Source: Streptomyces sp. NRRL S-455
GTDB lineage: Bacteria; Actinomycetota; Actinomycetes; Streptomycetales; Streptomycetaceae
DNA length: 64,000 bases
NCBI RefSeq assembly: GCF_000717875.1
Contig: NZ_JOCT01000012.1
Coordinates: forward strand, 204,812 to 268,811
Direction: 5' to 3'
Shown: positions 17,214-25,399 of the stretch, piece after piece
Layout: every line of letters starts with the position of its first letter
Position numbering within the stretch: position 1 is the stretch's first letter
Program-made: the position numbers and the translations under genes
The notes under the pieces: generated by a model
What the model was told of the DNA's origin: nothing
The model's input: only the letters and a program-made list of their open reading frames with translations
Database searches by the model: none

Positions 17214-18860
17214 ATGCGCATCCTGGGTATCAACGCCCTGTTCCATGACCCCGCCGCCGCCCTCGTCATCGACGGCAGGACGGTGGCGGCCGCCGAGGAG
17301 GAGCGCTTCAGCCGACGCAAGCACGGCAAGCGCCCGCTGCCGTTCTCCGCGTGGGAGCTGCCCGAGCTGTCCGCCCGCTGGTGCCTGGACCAGGCGGGGC
17401 TCCGGCCCGGGGAACTGGACGCCGTCACCTACTCCTTCGACCCGAAGCTCGCCCGGCCCGCCCGCGACATGGGCCTGAACGACCCCTGGGACCCGCTGCG
17501 CCTGGAGTACGCGTGCCGCGCCCCGGAGTTCCTCGCCGAGGCCCTGCCCGGACTCGACCCCGACCGGGTCGTCTTCGTCCCCCACCACGTCGCCCACGCC
17601 GCCTCCGCCGGGCCCGCCTCCCCGCACCCCGACAGCGCCGTGCTCGTCCTCGACGGCCGCGGCGAGGCCGCCTCCCACCTGGCCGGCCGCTACCGCGAGG
17701 GCAAACTCGACACCCTCGCCACCCAGGCCCTGCCCGACTCCCTCGGTCTCGTCTACGAGGACCTCACCGAACACCTCGGGTTCCTGCGCAGCAGCGACGA
17801 GTACAAGGTGATGGCCCTCGCCTCCTACGGCACCCCCCGCTTCCTGCCCCAGCTGCGGCAGTACGTCCACCCCACCGGCCACGGCGGCTTCCGCGCCCAC
17901 GGCGTCGACTGGGCCTCCTTCGCCCCGCCCCGCGCCAAGGGCGAACCCTGGAACCAGGACCATGCCGACCTCGCCGCGAGCACCCAGGCCGTCCTCGAGG
18001 AGGTCCTGCTGGAGCTCGTCGACTGGCTGCACCGCGAGGCCGGCGGCGAGGCGCTCACGATGGCCGGCGGCGTCGCCCTCAACTGCGTAGCGAACTCCAA
18101 GATCGCGGAGAAGGGCCCTTACCGGGACGTGTGGGTGCAGCCCGCCGCAGGCGACGCCGGCACCGCCCTCGGTGGGGCGCTGCACCTCGCCGAACAGCCC
18201 GCCCCCATGCCCGGCGCCGACCTCGGACGCGGCTGGAGCGACGACGAACTGCGCACCTGGCTGGACACCGCCGCCATCCCCTACGAACAGCCCGACGACA
18301 TCGCCGAGACCGTCGCCGAGGTACTGGCGCGGGACGGAGTCGTCGCCTGGTTCCAGGGCCGCAGCGAGTACGGGCCGCGCGCCCTCGGACACCGCTCCCT
18401 GCTCGCCCACCCCGGCCGTGCCGAGAACCTGGAACGCCTCAACCACGTCAAGGGCCGCGAGGAGTTCCGTCCCGTCGCCCCCATGGTCCTCGCCGACCGC
18501 GCCGCCGAGCTGTTCTCCGGCGGCCCGCTGCCCAGCCCGTACATGCTGTTCGTGCACGACGTCGCCCAGGAGTGGCGGGACCGCGTCCCCGCCGTCGTGC
18601 ACGTCGACGGCACCGCCCGCATCCAGACCGTCGAGGAGCGGCGGGAACCGCTGGTGGCGCGGATGCTGCACGGCTTCGAGCGGCGCACCGGACTGCCCGT
18701 GGTCGTCAACACCAGCCTCAACACCGCCGGGCGGCCCATGGTCGACGACCCCCGCGACGCCCTGGAGTGCTTCGGCTCCGCGCCCGTCGACCTGCTGGCC
18801 ATCGGGCCGTACGCGGTCCACCGGGGGCGGGCGTTCGCCGCCGGGAGGAGCGCCGCATGA
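17214..18860 (+). CDS. Carbamoyltransferase (NodU/CmcH/TobZ family)
   Basis: 548 residues. The N-terminal Kae1-like domain (about 1-330) has GINALFHDPAAALVIDG, the metal/adenylate site VPHHVAHAASA (His124, 125, 128), a VLDGRGE loop near 145 and MAGGVALNCVANSK (283-295). The C-terminal domain has GRSEYGPRALGHRSLLAHP (382-400) and VVNTSLNTAGRPM. The family uses carbamoyl phosphate and ATP to make carbamoyl-adenylate, then carbamoylates a sugar hydroxyl. In this cluster the acceptor is probably a heptose or other sugar of the glycan. Its TGA overlaps the ATG of the next gene. Confidence 0.92.
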   Translation: MRILGINALFHDPAAALVIDGRTVAAAEEERFSRRKHGKRPLPFSAWELPELSARWCLDQAGLRPGELDAVTYSFDPKLARPARDMGLNDPWDPLRLEYACRAPEFLAEALPGLDPDRVVFVPHHVAHAASAGPASPHPDSAVLVLDGRGEAASHLAGRYREGKLDTLATQALPDSLGLVYEDLTEHLGFLRSSDEYKVMALASYGTPRFLPQLRQYVHPTGHGGFRAHGVDWASFAPPRAKGEPWNQDHADLAASTQAVLEEVLLELVDWLHREAGGEALTMAGGVALNCVANSKIAEKGPYRDVWVQPAAGDAGTALGGALHLAEQPAPMPGADLGRGWSDDELRTWLDTAAIPYEQPDDIAETVAEVLARDGVVAWFQGRSEYGPRALGHRSLLAHPGRAENLERLNHVKGREEFRPVAPMVLADRAAELFSGGPLPSPYMLFVHDVAQEWRDRVPAVVHVDGTARIQTVEERREPLVARMLHGFERRTGLPVVVNTSLNTAGRPMVDDPRDALECFGSAPVDLLAIGPYAVHRGRAFAAGRSAA

Positions 18861-19855
18861 CCTCGTACGCCGTCGTGATCCCGACCCTCGTGCGGGACAC
18901 CCTCGCCGACTGCCTCGCGTCGCTCGCCGCCGCCACGGGGCCGCGTCCCGAGCAGATCGTCCTCGTCGACGACCGGCCCGACCCCGAACCGGACAGGCTG
19001 GAGCACCCGCTGAGCGTCCTCGGCGACCTGCGGGAGCGCACCACCGTGCTGGGCGGCGGCGGTCGTGGGCCCGCCGCCGCCCGCAACACCGGACTGCGCG
19101 CCGTGACCGCGCCGTGGACCGTCTTCCTCGACGACGACGTCCAGGTCGGGCCGCACTGGGGCGAGCAACTCGCCGAGGACCTCGCCGAAGCGTCTCCCGA
19201 CATCGCCGGCGTCCAGGGCGTCATCGCCGTACCCCTGCCCGGCGAACGCCGCCCCACCGACTGGGAACGCGGCACCGCGGGACTCGCCCGGGCGCACTGG
19301 ATCACCGCCGACATGGCCTACCGCACCGAGGCCCTCAAGCGGGTCGGCGGCTTCGACGAACGCTTCCGGCGTGCCTTCCGCGAGGACGCCGACCTCGCCC
19401 TGCGCGTCCTCGACGCGGGCTGGCGCATCCGGCAGGGCCGCCGCACCACCCGCCACCCCGTGCGCCCCGCCTCCCGCTGGGTGTCGGTGCGCCAGCAGCG
19501 CGGCAACGCCGACGACGCCCTCATGCGGCAGCTGCACGGACCCGACTGGTGGGACAAGGCGGTCGCGCCGCGCGGCCGGATCCGCACCCACGCGGCGATC
19601 ACCACCGCGGGCGTCGCGGCCTGCGCCCTCGCCGCCACCGGGCACGGCCGGGCCGCCGCGGCCTGCGCACTCGGCTGGGCGGCCGGCACGGCCGAGTTCG
19701 CCCGGGCCCGCATCGCCCCCGGACCCCGCACCCGCCACGAGGTGACCACCATGCTCGCGACCAGCGTGCTCATCCCGCCCGCCGCGACCTGGCACCGGCT
19801 GACCGGCGCCCTGCGCCACCGACACGCCCCCTCCTGGCAGGAGGTGGCCCGATGA
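18857..19855 (+). CDS. Family 2 glycosyltransferase
   Basis: 332 residues from the ATG at 18857 (ATGA overlap with the carbamoyltransferase). A GT-A domain has the nucleotide-sugar site YAVVIPTLVRDTLADCLASL, GPAAARNTGLRAV, the metal-binding FLDDDVQV (near 93-100) and a conserved ED (REDADLALRVLDAG). A C-terminal stretch with Ala-rich helices (GVAACALAATG, AAAACALGWAAG) may touch the membrane. It transfers one sugar of the predicted glycan; donor and acceptor are unknown. Confidence 0.88.
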   Translation: MTSYAVVIPTLVRDTLADCLASLAAATGPRPEQIVLVDDRPDPEPDRLEHPLSVLGDLRERTTVLGGGGRGPAAARNTGLRAVTAPWTVFLDDDVQVGPHWGEQLAEDLAEASPDIAGVQGVIAVPLPGERRPTDWERGTAGLARAHWITADMAYRTEALKRVGGFDERFRRAFREDADLALRVLDAGWRIRQGRRTTRHPVRPASRWVSVRQQRGNADDALMRQLHGPDWWDKAVAPRGRIRTHAAITTAGVAACALAATGHGRAAAACALGWAAGTAEFARARIAPGPRTRHEVTTMLATSVLIPPAATWHRLTGALRHRHAPSWQEVAR

Positions 19856-20451
19856 GCCCGGTCAAGGCCGTGCTGTTCGACCGCGACGGCACCCTCGTCG
19901 AGGACGTCCCCTACAACGCCGACCCCGGCCGCGTACGCCCCGTGGACGGTGCCCAGGAGGCGCTCGCCATGCTGCGCGCACAGGGCATCGCCACCGGCGT
20001 CGTCACCAACCAGTCCGGTGTCGCACGCGGACTGCTCACCGAGGCCGACGTCCGCCGCGTCAACCACCGCGTGGACGAACTCCTCGGCCCCTTCGACGTG
20101 TTCGCCGTCTGCCCGCACGGCCCCGACGACGGCTGCCACTGCCGCAAACCCCAGCCCGGCATGGTGCTGTGGGCGGCCGGGCGGATCTGCACCAACCCCG
20201 CCGACCTCGTCGTCATCGGCGACATCGGCACCGACGTGGAGGCCGCCCGCCGGGCCGGCGCCCACGGCATCCTCGTCCCCACCGGGCAGACCCGCCCCGA
20301 GGAGACCGCGGCCGCCGACCACGTCGCCCCCGACCTGCTGACCGCCGTCCGCGCGGTACTGGACGGGCCGCCGCAGGGCCAGGTCCTCGCCGACGAACGC
20401 CCCATCAAGGAGGCCTACACGACCGGCTCGGGTCAGGGGAGGGGCACGTGA
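19852..20451 (+). CDS. gmhB: D-glycero-manno-heptose-1,7-bisphosphate 7-phosphatase-like HAD
   Basis: 199 residues, starting in an ATGA overlap. HAD-IIIA signatures: the nucleophile loop LFDRDGTLVED (Asp10, Asp12), VVTNQSGVARG, the zinc-binding set CPHGPDDGCHCRKPQPG (Cys87, His89, Cys95, Cys97; Lys99) and VIGDIGTDVEAA (Asp124, Asp128). The zinc loop and KPQPGM are typical of GmhB, which removes the C7 phosphate from heptose-1,7-bisphosphate before nucleotidyl transfer. HldE and GmhA genes lie a few genes downstream. Histidinol phosphatase is a related alternative, but the context favours heptose. Confidence 0.88.
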   Translation: MSPVKAVLFDRDGTLVEDVPYNADPGRVRPVDGAQEALAMLRAQGIATGVVTNQSGVARGLLTEADVRRVNHRVDELLGPFDVFAVCPHGPDDGCHCRKPQPGMVLWAAGRICTNPADLVVIGDIGTDVEAARRAGAHGILVPTGQTRPEETAAADHVAPDLLTAVRAVLDGPPQGQVLADERPIKEAYTTGSGQGRGT

Positions 20452-21437
20452 AGGCACTCGTCACCCGCCTCGACAGCTTCGGCGACGTCCTGCTCGCCGG
20501 GCCCGCCGTCCGCGCGGTCGCCGCCCGCGCCGACACCGTCACCCTGCTGTGCGGACCGCGCGGCGCGCCCGCCGCCGGGCTGCTGCCGGGCGTCGACGAG
20601 ATCCTCGTGTGGGACGCACCCTGGGTGGGCTTCACACCCCCGCCCGTCGGCCGTGGAGAGGTCGAGCAGCTCATCGACACCATCGACGCCGACACCGCCC
20701 TGATCCTCACCTCCTTCCACCAGTCGCCGCTGCCCGCCGCCCTGCTGCTGCGCCTCGCCGGCGTCGGCTTCATCGCCGCCGACAGCGAGGACTACCCCGG
20801 CTCCCTCCTCGACGTACGTCACCACCGCCCCCCGCACGCCCACGAGGTCGAGGCCGCGCTGGACCTGGCGGAGGCCGCCGGGTTCCCGCCGGCCGACGAC
20901 GGCCGGCCGCGGGTGCTCCCGCCGCCCGCCACCGCCGGGCTCACCGGCCCGGGACCGTACGTCGTCCTGCACCCCGGTGCCAGCGTCCCAGCCCGCGCCT
21001 GGAGCCCCGAGCGCTGCGCCGAGGCGGTGCGCGAACTGGCCGCCGCCGGCCACCGCGTGGTGGTGACCGGCGGCGCGGGGGAGAGGGACCTCACCGCGTA
21101 CGTCGCGGGCTCGCACGCCCTCGACCTCGGCGGCCGCACCGGGGCCGCGGAACTGAGCGGCGTCCTCGCGGGCGCCGCCGCCGTCGTCACCGGCAACACC
21201 GGCCCCGCCCACCTCGCCGCCGCCGTCGGCACCCCCGTCGTGTCCCTCTTCGCGCCGGTCGTCCCGGCCGAGCGCTGGCGGCCGTACGGCGTCCCGTACG
21301 TGCTGCTCGGCGACCAGGACGCGCCGTGCGCGGGCAGCAGGGCCAGGGAGTGTCCCGTGCCCGGCCATCCCTGCCTGGACACCGTCACCCCGCACGACGT
21401 GGTGACCGCCGCCGAGAAGCTGATGGGGGAGGCATGA
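20448..21437 (+). CDS. Family 9 glycosyltransferase (heptosyltransferase type)
   Basis: 329 residues from the GTG at 20448 (GTGA overlap; GGGGA upstream). The GT-B fold with GT9 hallmarks: N-terminal KALVTRLDSFGDVLLAGPAV, and in the C-terminal half YVVLHPGASVPARAWSPERC, VVVTGGAGERDLT, VVTGNTGPAHLAAAVGTPVV and PAERWRPYG. GT9 enzymes usually transfer ADP-heptose (WaaC/WaaF type). Two of them here next to a heptose-nucleotide pathway support a heptose-containing product. Confidence 0.9.
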   Translation: MKALVTRLDSFGDVLLAGPAVRAVAARADTVTLLCGPRGAPAAGLLPGVDEILVWDAPWVGFTPPPVGRGEVEQLIDTIDADTALILTSFHQSPLPAALLLRLAGVGFIAADSEDYPGSLLDVRHHRPPHAHEVEAALDLAEAAGFPPADDGRPRVLPPPATAGLTGPGPYVVLHPGASVPARAWSPERCAEAVRELAAAGHRVVVTGGAGERDLTAYVAGSHALDLGGRTGAAELSGVLAGAAAVVTGNTGPAHLAAAVGTPVVSLFAPVVPAERWRPYGVPYVLLGDQDAPCAGSRARECPVPGHPCLDTVTPHDVVTAAEKLMGEA

Positions 21438-22384
21438 GGATCCTCATCTGGCACGTGCACGGCTCGTGGACCACGGCCTTCGTGCAGGGCCCGCACACCT
21501 ACGTCGTCCCCGTCACGCCCGACCGCGGCCCCGACGGCCTCGGCCGCGCCCGCACCTGGGTCTGGCCCGACTCCGTCGTCGAGGTGCCGCCGGAACGGCT
21601 GCGCGAGGAGGACATCGACGTCGTCGTCCTGCAGCGCCCCCACGAACTCGCCCTGGTCGACGAGTGGCTGGGCCGCCGCCCGCCGCTGGTCTACCTGGAA
21701 CACAACGCCCCGCACGGCGACGTACCCGACACCCGGCACCCCGCGGCCGACATCCCCGGCGCCACCCTCGTCCACGTCACCCACTTCAACCGGCTGATGT
21801 GGGACGCCGGTTCCGCGCCGAGCACCGTCATCGAGCACGGCATCATCGACCCCGGGCCACTGTGGACCGGGGAGCTGGAACGCGCGGCGGTCGCCGTCAA
21901 CGAGCCGCTGCGGCGCGGCCGTACCACCGGCACCGACCTGCTGCCCGCCTTCGCCGAGGCGGCCCCGCTGGACGTCTTCGGCATGGGCACCGAGGGCCTC
22001 GCGGACCGGCTCGGCCTCCCCGCCGACCGCTGCCACTCCCACGAACTCACCCAGTCCGGACTCCACACGGCGATGGCCCGCCGACGCGTCTACGTCCACC
22101 CCGTGCGCTGGACCTCTCTCGGCCTGTCCCTGCTGGAGGCGATGCACCTCGGCATGCCCGTGGTCGCGCTCGCCACCACCGAGGTCACCGAGGCCGTACC
22201 GCCCGGCGCCGGAGTGGTCTCCAACCGGATCGACGAACTCACCGACGCCGTAAGGAACTTCATGGCCGACCCGCTGCACGCGCGCATGGTCGGCGAAGGC
22301 GCACGGGCGGCGGTGCTCGCCCGCTACGGGCTGTCCCGCTTCCTGGACGACTGGGAACGGCTGCTGAAGGAGGTGGCCCGATGA
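21434..22384 (+). CDS. GT-B glycosyltransferase (GT4-like)
   Basis: 316 residues, starting in an ATGA overlap. The N-terminus is short for a GT4 and has few classical motifs (RILIWHVHGSWTTAFVQGPH, then PLVYLEHNAPHGDVPDTRHP). The C-terminal half shows YVHPVRWTSLGLSLLEAMHL followed by GMPVVALATTEVTEAV, the ligand region equivalent to the E-x7-E part of GT4 enzymes. The function is sugar transfer in the cluster; the donor is unknown. Confidence 0.82.
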   Translation: MRILIWHVHGSWTTAFVQGPHTYVVPVTPDRGPDGLGRARTWVWPDSVVEVPPERLREEDIDVVVLQRPHELALVDEWLGRRPPLVYLEHNAPHGDVPDTRHPAADIPGATLVHVTHFNRLMWDAGSAPSTVIEHGIIDPGPLWTGELERAAVAVNEPLRRGRTTGTDLLPAFAEAAPLDVFGMGTEGLADRLGLPADRCHSHELTQSGLHTAMARRRVYVHPVRWTSLGLSLLEAMHLGMPVVALATTEVTEAVPPGAGVVSNRIDELTDAVRNFMADPLHARMVGEGARAAVLARYGLSRFLDDWERLLKEVAR

Positions 22385-23434
22385 GGATCGCCATGGTCTC
22401 CGAGCACGCGAGCCCGCTCGCCGCGCTCGGCGGTGTCGACGCCGGCGGTCAGAACGTGTACGTGGCCCGCCTGAGCGAGGAACTGGCCCGGCGCGGCCAC
22501 GACGTGACCGTCTACACCCGCCGCGACGCGGTCGGCCTGCCGGACCGGGTGCCGCTGCCCGGCGGCGCCGTCGTCGAACACGTCCCGGCCGGGCCCGCAC
22601 AGGCCGTCCCCAAGGACGAACTCCTCCCGTACATGCCCGCCTTCGGCGCCTGGCTGGAACACGCCTGGGCACGCGAACGGCCCGACGTGGTGCACGCCCA
22701 CTTCTGGATGTCCGGCATGGCCTCCCGGATCGGCGCCCACCCGCACGGCGTGCCCGTCGTGCAGACCTTCCACGCCCTCGGCACCGTCAAGCGCCGCCAC
22801 CAGGGCCGGCTCGACACCAGCCCGCCCGAACGCGTCGGCATCGAACGGCAGATCGGCCGCGGCTGCGCCCGGGTCCTCGCCACCTGCACCGACGAGGTGC
22901 AGGAGCTGGCCGAGCTGGGCGTGCCGCCGCGGCACGTGTCCGTGGTGCCCTGCGGGGTGGACGCCGGGCAGTTCCGGCCCGGCGTACCGCCCGAGGGCGT
23001 CCCGGCACGCCGGAAGCGGCACCGTCTCCTCGCCTGCGGCCGGCTCGTCCCGCGCAAGGGCTACGACCAGGCCATTCAGGCCCTCGCCGGCATCCCGGAC
23101 GCCGAACTGCTCATCGCGGGCGGACCCGAGGCCGGACTGCTCGCCGACGATCCCGAGGCACGGCGGCTGCGACGGCTCGCCCGCCGTATCGGCGTGGGGG
23201 GCCCGGGCCGTCGCCGACGGCATCACGGGCCGGCTCGTCCCGCCGCGGGATCCCGAATCGGTCGCCGCCGCGGTGCGCGGACTCCTCACCGACGACGCAC
23301 TGCGCCGCCGTCACGGCACGGCCGGACGGGAACGCGTCCTCACCCACTACACCTGGCGGCGCGTCGCCGACGGCGTGGAGCGAGTCCACCGCCAGGTCCT
23401 CGCCGGACACGCACAGCAGAAGGAGGTGGCGTGA
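22381..23434 (+). pseudogene. Family 4 glycosyltransferase, internal deletion and frameshift
   Basis: The frame starts at the ATG 22381 (ATGA overlap) and reads as a good GT4: ASPLAALGGVDAGGQNVYVA (donor/acceptor loop), HAHFWMSGM, VVQTFHALGTVKRRHQ, CGVDAGQFRPG, ACGRLVPRKGYDQAIQAL and LIAGGPEAG. At about 23198-23201 it jumps directly to ARAVADGITGRLVPPRDPES in another frame, which ends at TGA 23432-23434 with a normal GT4 tail. Roughly 60-70 residues are missing, including the EPFG...E (E-x7-E) motif that binds the donor. In the unshifted frame translation runs stop-free into the gmhA gene. Either a real inactivating deletion or an assembly error. Confidence 0.85.
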
Positions 23435-24036
23435 TGACCGTGCACCCGCCCGTCACCGGTCACTGCGACGAACTCCAGGACGCCCTGACCGCGTTCCGCG
23501 CCTCGGCGCACATCACGCAGCGGTGGGGCGAGCGCCTGGCCGCCGTGCTCACCGGCGGCGGCCGGCTGCTGGCCGCGGGCAACGGCGGCAGTGCCGCCCA
23601 GGCGCAGCACCTGACCGCCGAACTCGTCGGCCGGTACCGCGACGACCGGCCGCCGTTCTCCGCGCTCGCCCTGCACGCCGACACCTCCAGCACCACCGCC
23701 ATCGCCAACGACTACGGCGTGGACGAGGTGTTCGCCCGCCAGGTCCGCGCCCACGGCCGCCCCGGCGACATCCTGATGCTGCTGTCCACCTCCGGCGCCA
23801 GCGCCAACCTGCTGTCCGCCGCGTACGCCGCCCGGGCGGCCGGCGTACGCGTGTGGGCCCTCACCGGCTGCGCCCCCAACCCGCTGATGGCGGGCAGCGA
23901 CGAGTACCTGTGCGTCGAGGCGCCGACGGCGGCGACCGTGCAGGAACTGCACCTGGTGGCCGTGCACATGGTGTGCGCGGCGTTCGACGCGGCGGTGGAA
24001 CGCGGCAGTCGGCGCGACGGCGAGCGCGGGAGGTGA
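23434..24036 (+). CDS. gmhA: Sedoheptulose-7-phosphate isomerase (GmhA-like, SIS domain)
   Basis: 200 residues from the ATG at 23434, with AAGGAGG 8 bases upstream, overlapping the last base of the preceding stop. The SIS domain has AAGNGGSAAQAQHLTAELVG (Ser53, His59, Glu63), ADTSSTTAIANDYG, LLSTSGASANLLSA and TVQELHLVAVHMVC (Glu171, His178), matching GmhA zinc and substrate residues. It makes D-glycero-D-manno-heptose 7-phosphate, the first step to nucleotide-activated heptose. The broken upstream gene reads into it in frame, so as sequenced a fusion of about 550 residues is also possible. Confidence 0.9.
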   Translation: MTVHPPVTGHCDELQDALTAFRASAHITQRWGERLAAVLTGGGRLLAAGNGGSAAQAQHLTAELVGRYRDDRPPFSALALHADTSSTTAIANDYGVDEVFARQVRAHGRPGDILMLLSTSGASANLLSAAYAARAAGVRVWALTGCAPNPLMAGSDEYLCVEAPTAATVQELHLVAVHMVCAAFDAAVERGSRRDGERGR

Positions 24037-24037
24037 C

Positions 24038-25399
24038 ATGAACGGCAAGGCACCGCTGGTCGTGGTCGGTGACGCCCTGCTGGACCGGGACCTGAACGGC
24101 CGGGCCGAACGGCTCGCACCCGACGCGCCCGTGCCCGTCGTCGACGACTGCGGGGAGCGGACCCGGCCCGGCGGCGCCGCCCTCGCCGCGTACCTCGCGG
24201 CCCGCGACGGCCGGGACGTCACGCTGGTCGCCGGGGTGGGCGACGACCCGGCGAGCCAGGCCCTGCGCCGCCTGCTGGAACCCTGGCTCACCCTCGTCCC
24301 GCTGCCCCTGACCGGCCCTCTCTCCGAGAAGACGCGGGTCCTCGCGCAGGACCGCCCGGTGGTCCGCCTGGACCGGGGCGCCGGACGCACCCGCGAGGCC
24401 ACGGACGCCGCCCGCGAGGCCGTGCGCACCGCGCCCGCCGTACTGGTCTCCGACTACGGCCGCGGCACCGTCGACGCCCTGCGCGACGAACTCGCCGCCC
24501 GCCCGCCGCTGGTCTGGGACCCGCACCCGCGCGGCGGAACGCCGGTGCCGGGCACCCGGCTCGTGACCCCGGCCGAGAAGGAGGCCCACGGCCTCGCACC
24601 GCGGGACGGCACCCCGCGCCGTGACCTGCGCGCCGCCGCCCACAGCGCCGCCGCCCTGGTGGGGCACTGGCGGGTGGCCGCCGTCGCGGTGACCCTCGGC
24701 GCCCGCGGCGCCCTGCTGTCCTACGGCGAGCACCCACTCCTGGTCCCCGCTCCCGCCGCACACCACGGCGACAGCTGCGGGGCCGGGGACCGGTTCGCCG
24801 CCACGGCGGCCGGACTGCTCGCCGACGGGGTCCTGGTCGCCGAGGCCGTCGAGGGTGCCGTCGCGGCGGCGACCGGTTTCGTCGAGGCGGGCGGCGCCTC
24901 CGCCGTCCCGAACGCGGACGACGCACCGGCGCCGCCGCCCGACGACGACCCGAGCGCCCTGGCCGCCCGGGTCCGGGCCGCCCACGGCACCGTCGTCGCC
25001 GCCGGCGGCTGCTTCGACCTGCTGCACGCCGGCCATGTCGGCCTGCTCCAGGCCGCGCGGCGGCTCGGCGACTGCCTGGTCGTCTGCGTCAACTCGGACG
25101 CCTCGGTGCGGCGCCGCAAGGGCGAGGGCCGACCGGTCACCCCGCTCGCCGACCGCGTCCGGGTCCTTCGGGCCCTGGCCTGCGTCGACGCGGTCGCCGT
25201 CTTCGACGAGGACACCCCCGAACGCCTCCTGGCCGACCTGCGCCCCGACGTCTGGGTCAAGGGCGGCGACTACGCGGCGGCCGACCTCCCCGAAGCCGCC
25301 CTCCTCCAGCGGTGGGGCGGCCAGGCGGTCCTGCTGCCCTACCTCGACGGCCGATCCTCGACGGCCCTGATGGAACGGGCGGCGGAAGGAGCACGATGA
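24038..25399 (+). CDS. hldE: Bifunctional heptose-7-phosphate kinase / heptose-1-phosphate nucleotidyltransferase
   Basis: 453 residues, one base after gmhA. Residues 1 to about 300 are a PfkB/ribokinase domain (VVVGDALLDRDLNGRAERL, GGAALAAYLAA, and the anion-hole motif DSCGAGDRFAATAAG near 245-255). Residues about 315-450 are a cytidylyltransferase-type domain with GGCFDLLHAGHVGLLQAARR (HxGH near 330) and WVKGGDYAAADLPEA. This is the HldE/RfaE arrangement: it phosphorylates heptose-7-phosphate at C1 and, after GmhB, attaches AMP (or another nucleotide). The fused form is typical of Gram-negatives and its presence here is noteworthy. Confidence 0.92.
   Translation: MNGKAPLVVVGDALLDRDLNGRAERLAPDAPVPVVDDCGERTRPGGAALAAYLAARDGRDVTLVAGVGDDPASQALRRLLEPWLTLVPLPLTGPLSEKTRVLAQDRPVVRLDRGAGRTREATDAAREAVRTAPAVLVSDYGRGTVDALRDELAARPPLVWDPHPRGGTPVPGTRLVTPAEKEAHGLAPRDGTPRRDLRAAAHSAAALVGHWRVAAVAVTLGARGALLSYGEHPLLVPAPAAHHGDSCGAGDRFAATAAGLLADGVLVAEAVEGAVAAATGFVEAGGASAVPNADDAPAPPPDDDPSALAARVRAAHGTVVAAGGCFDLLHAGHVGLLQAARRLGDCLVVCVNSDASVRRRKGEGRPVTPLADRVRVLRALACVDAVAVFDEDTPERLLADLRPDVWVKGGDYAAADLPEAALLQRWGGQAVLLPYLDGRSSTALMERAAEGAR

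Noticed and set aside
16062..18821. A 919-codon minus-strand open frame under the epimerase and carbamoyltransferase
   Set aside because: No domain is recognisable and the plus-strand genes have catalytic motifs in order.
17214..24036. Aminoglycoside or other antibiotic cluster because of the carbamoyltransferase and heptose genes
   Set aside because: No aminocyclitol, aminotransferase, polyketide or peptide genes occur among the twelve linked genes; a surface glycan fits better.
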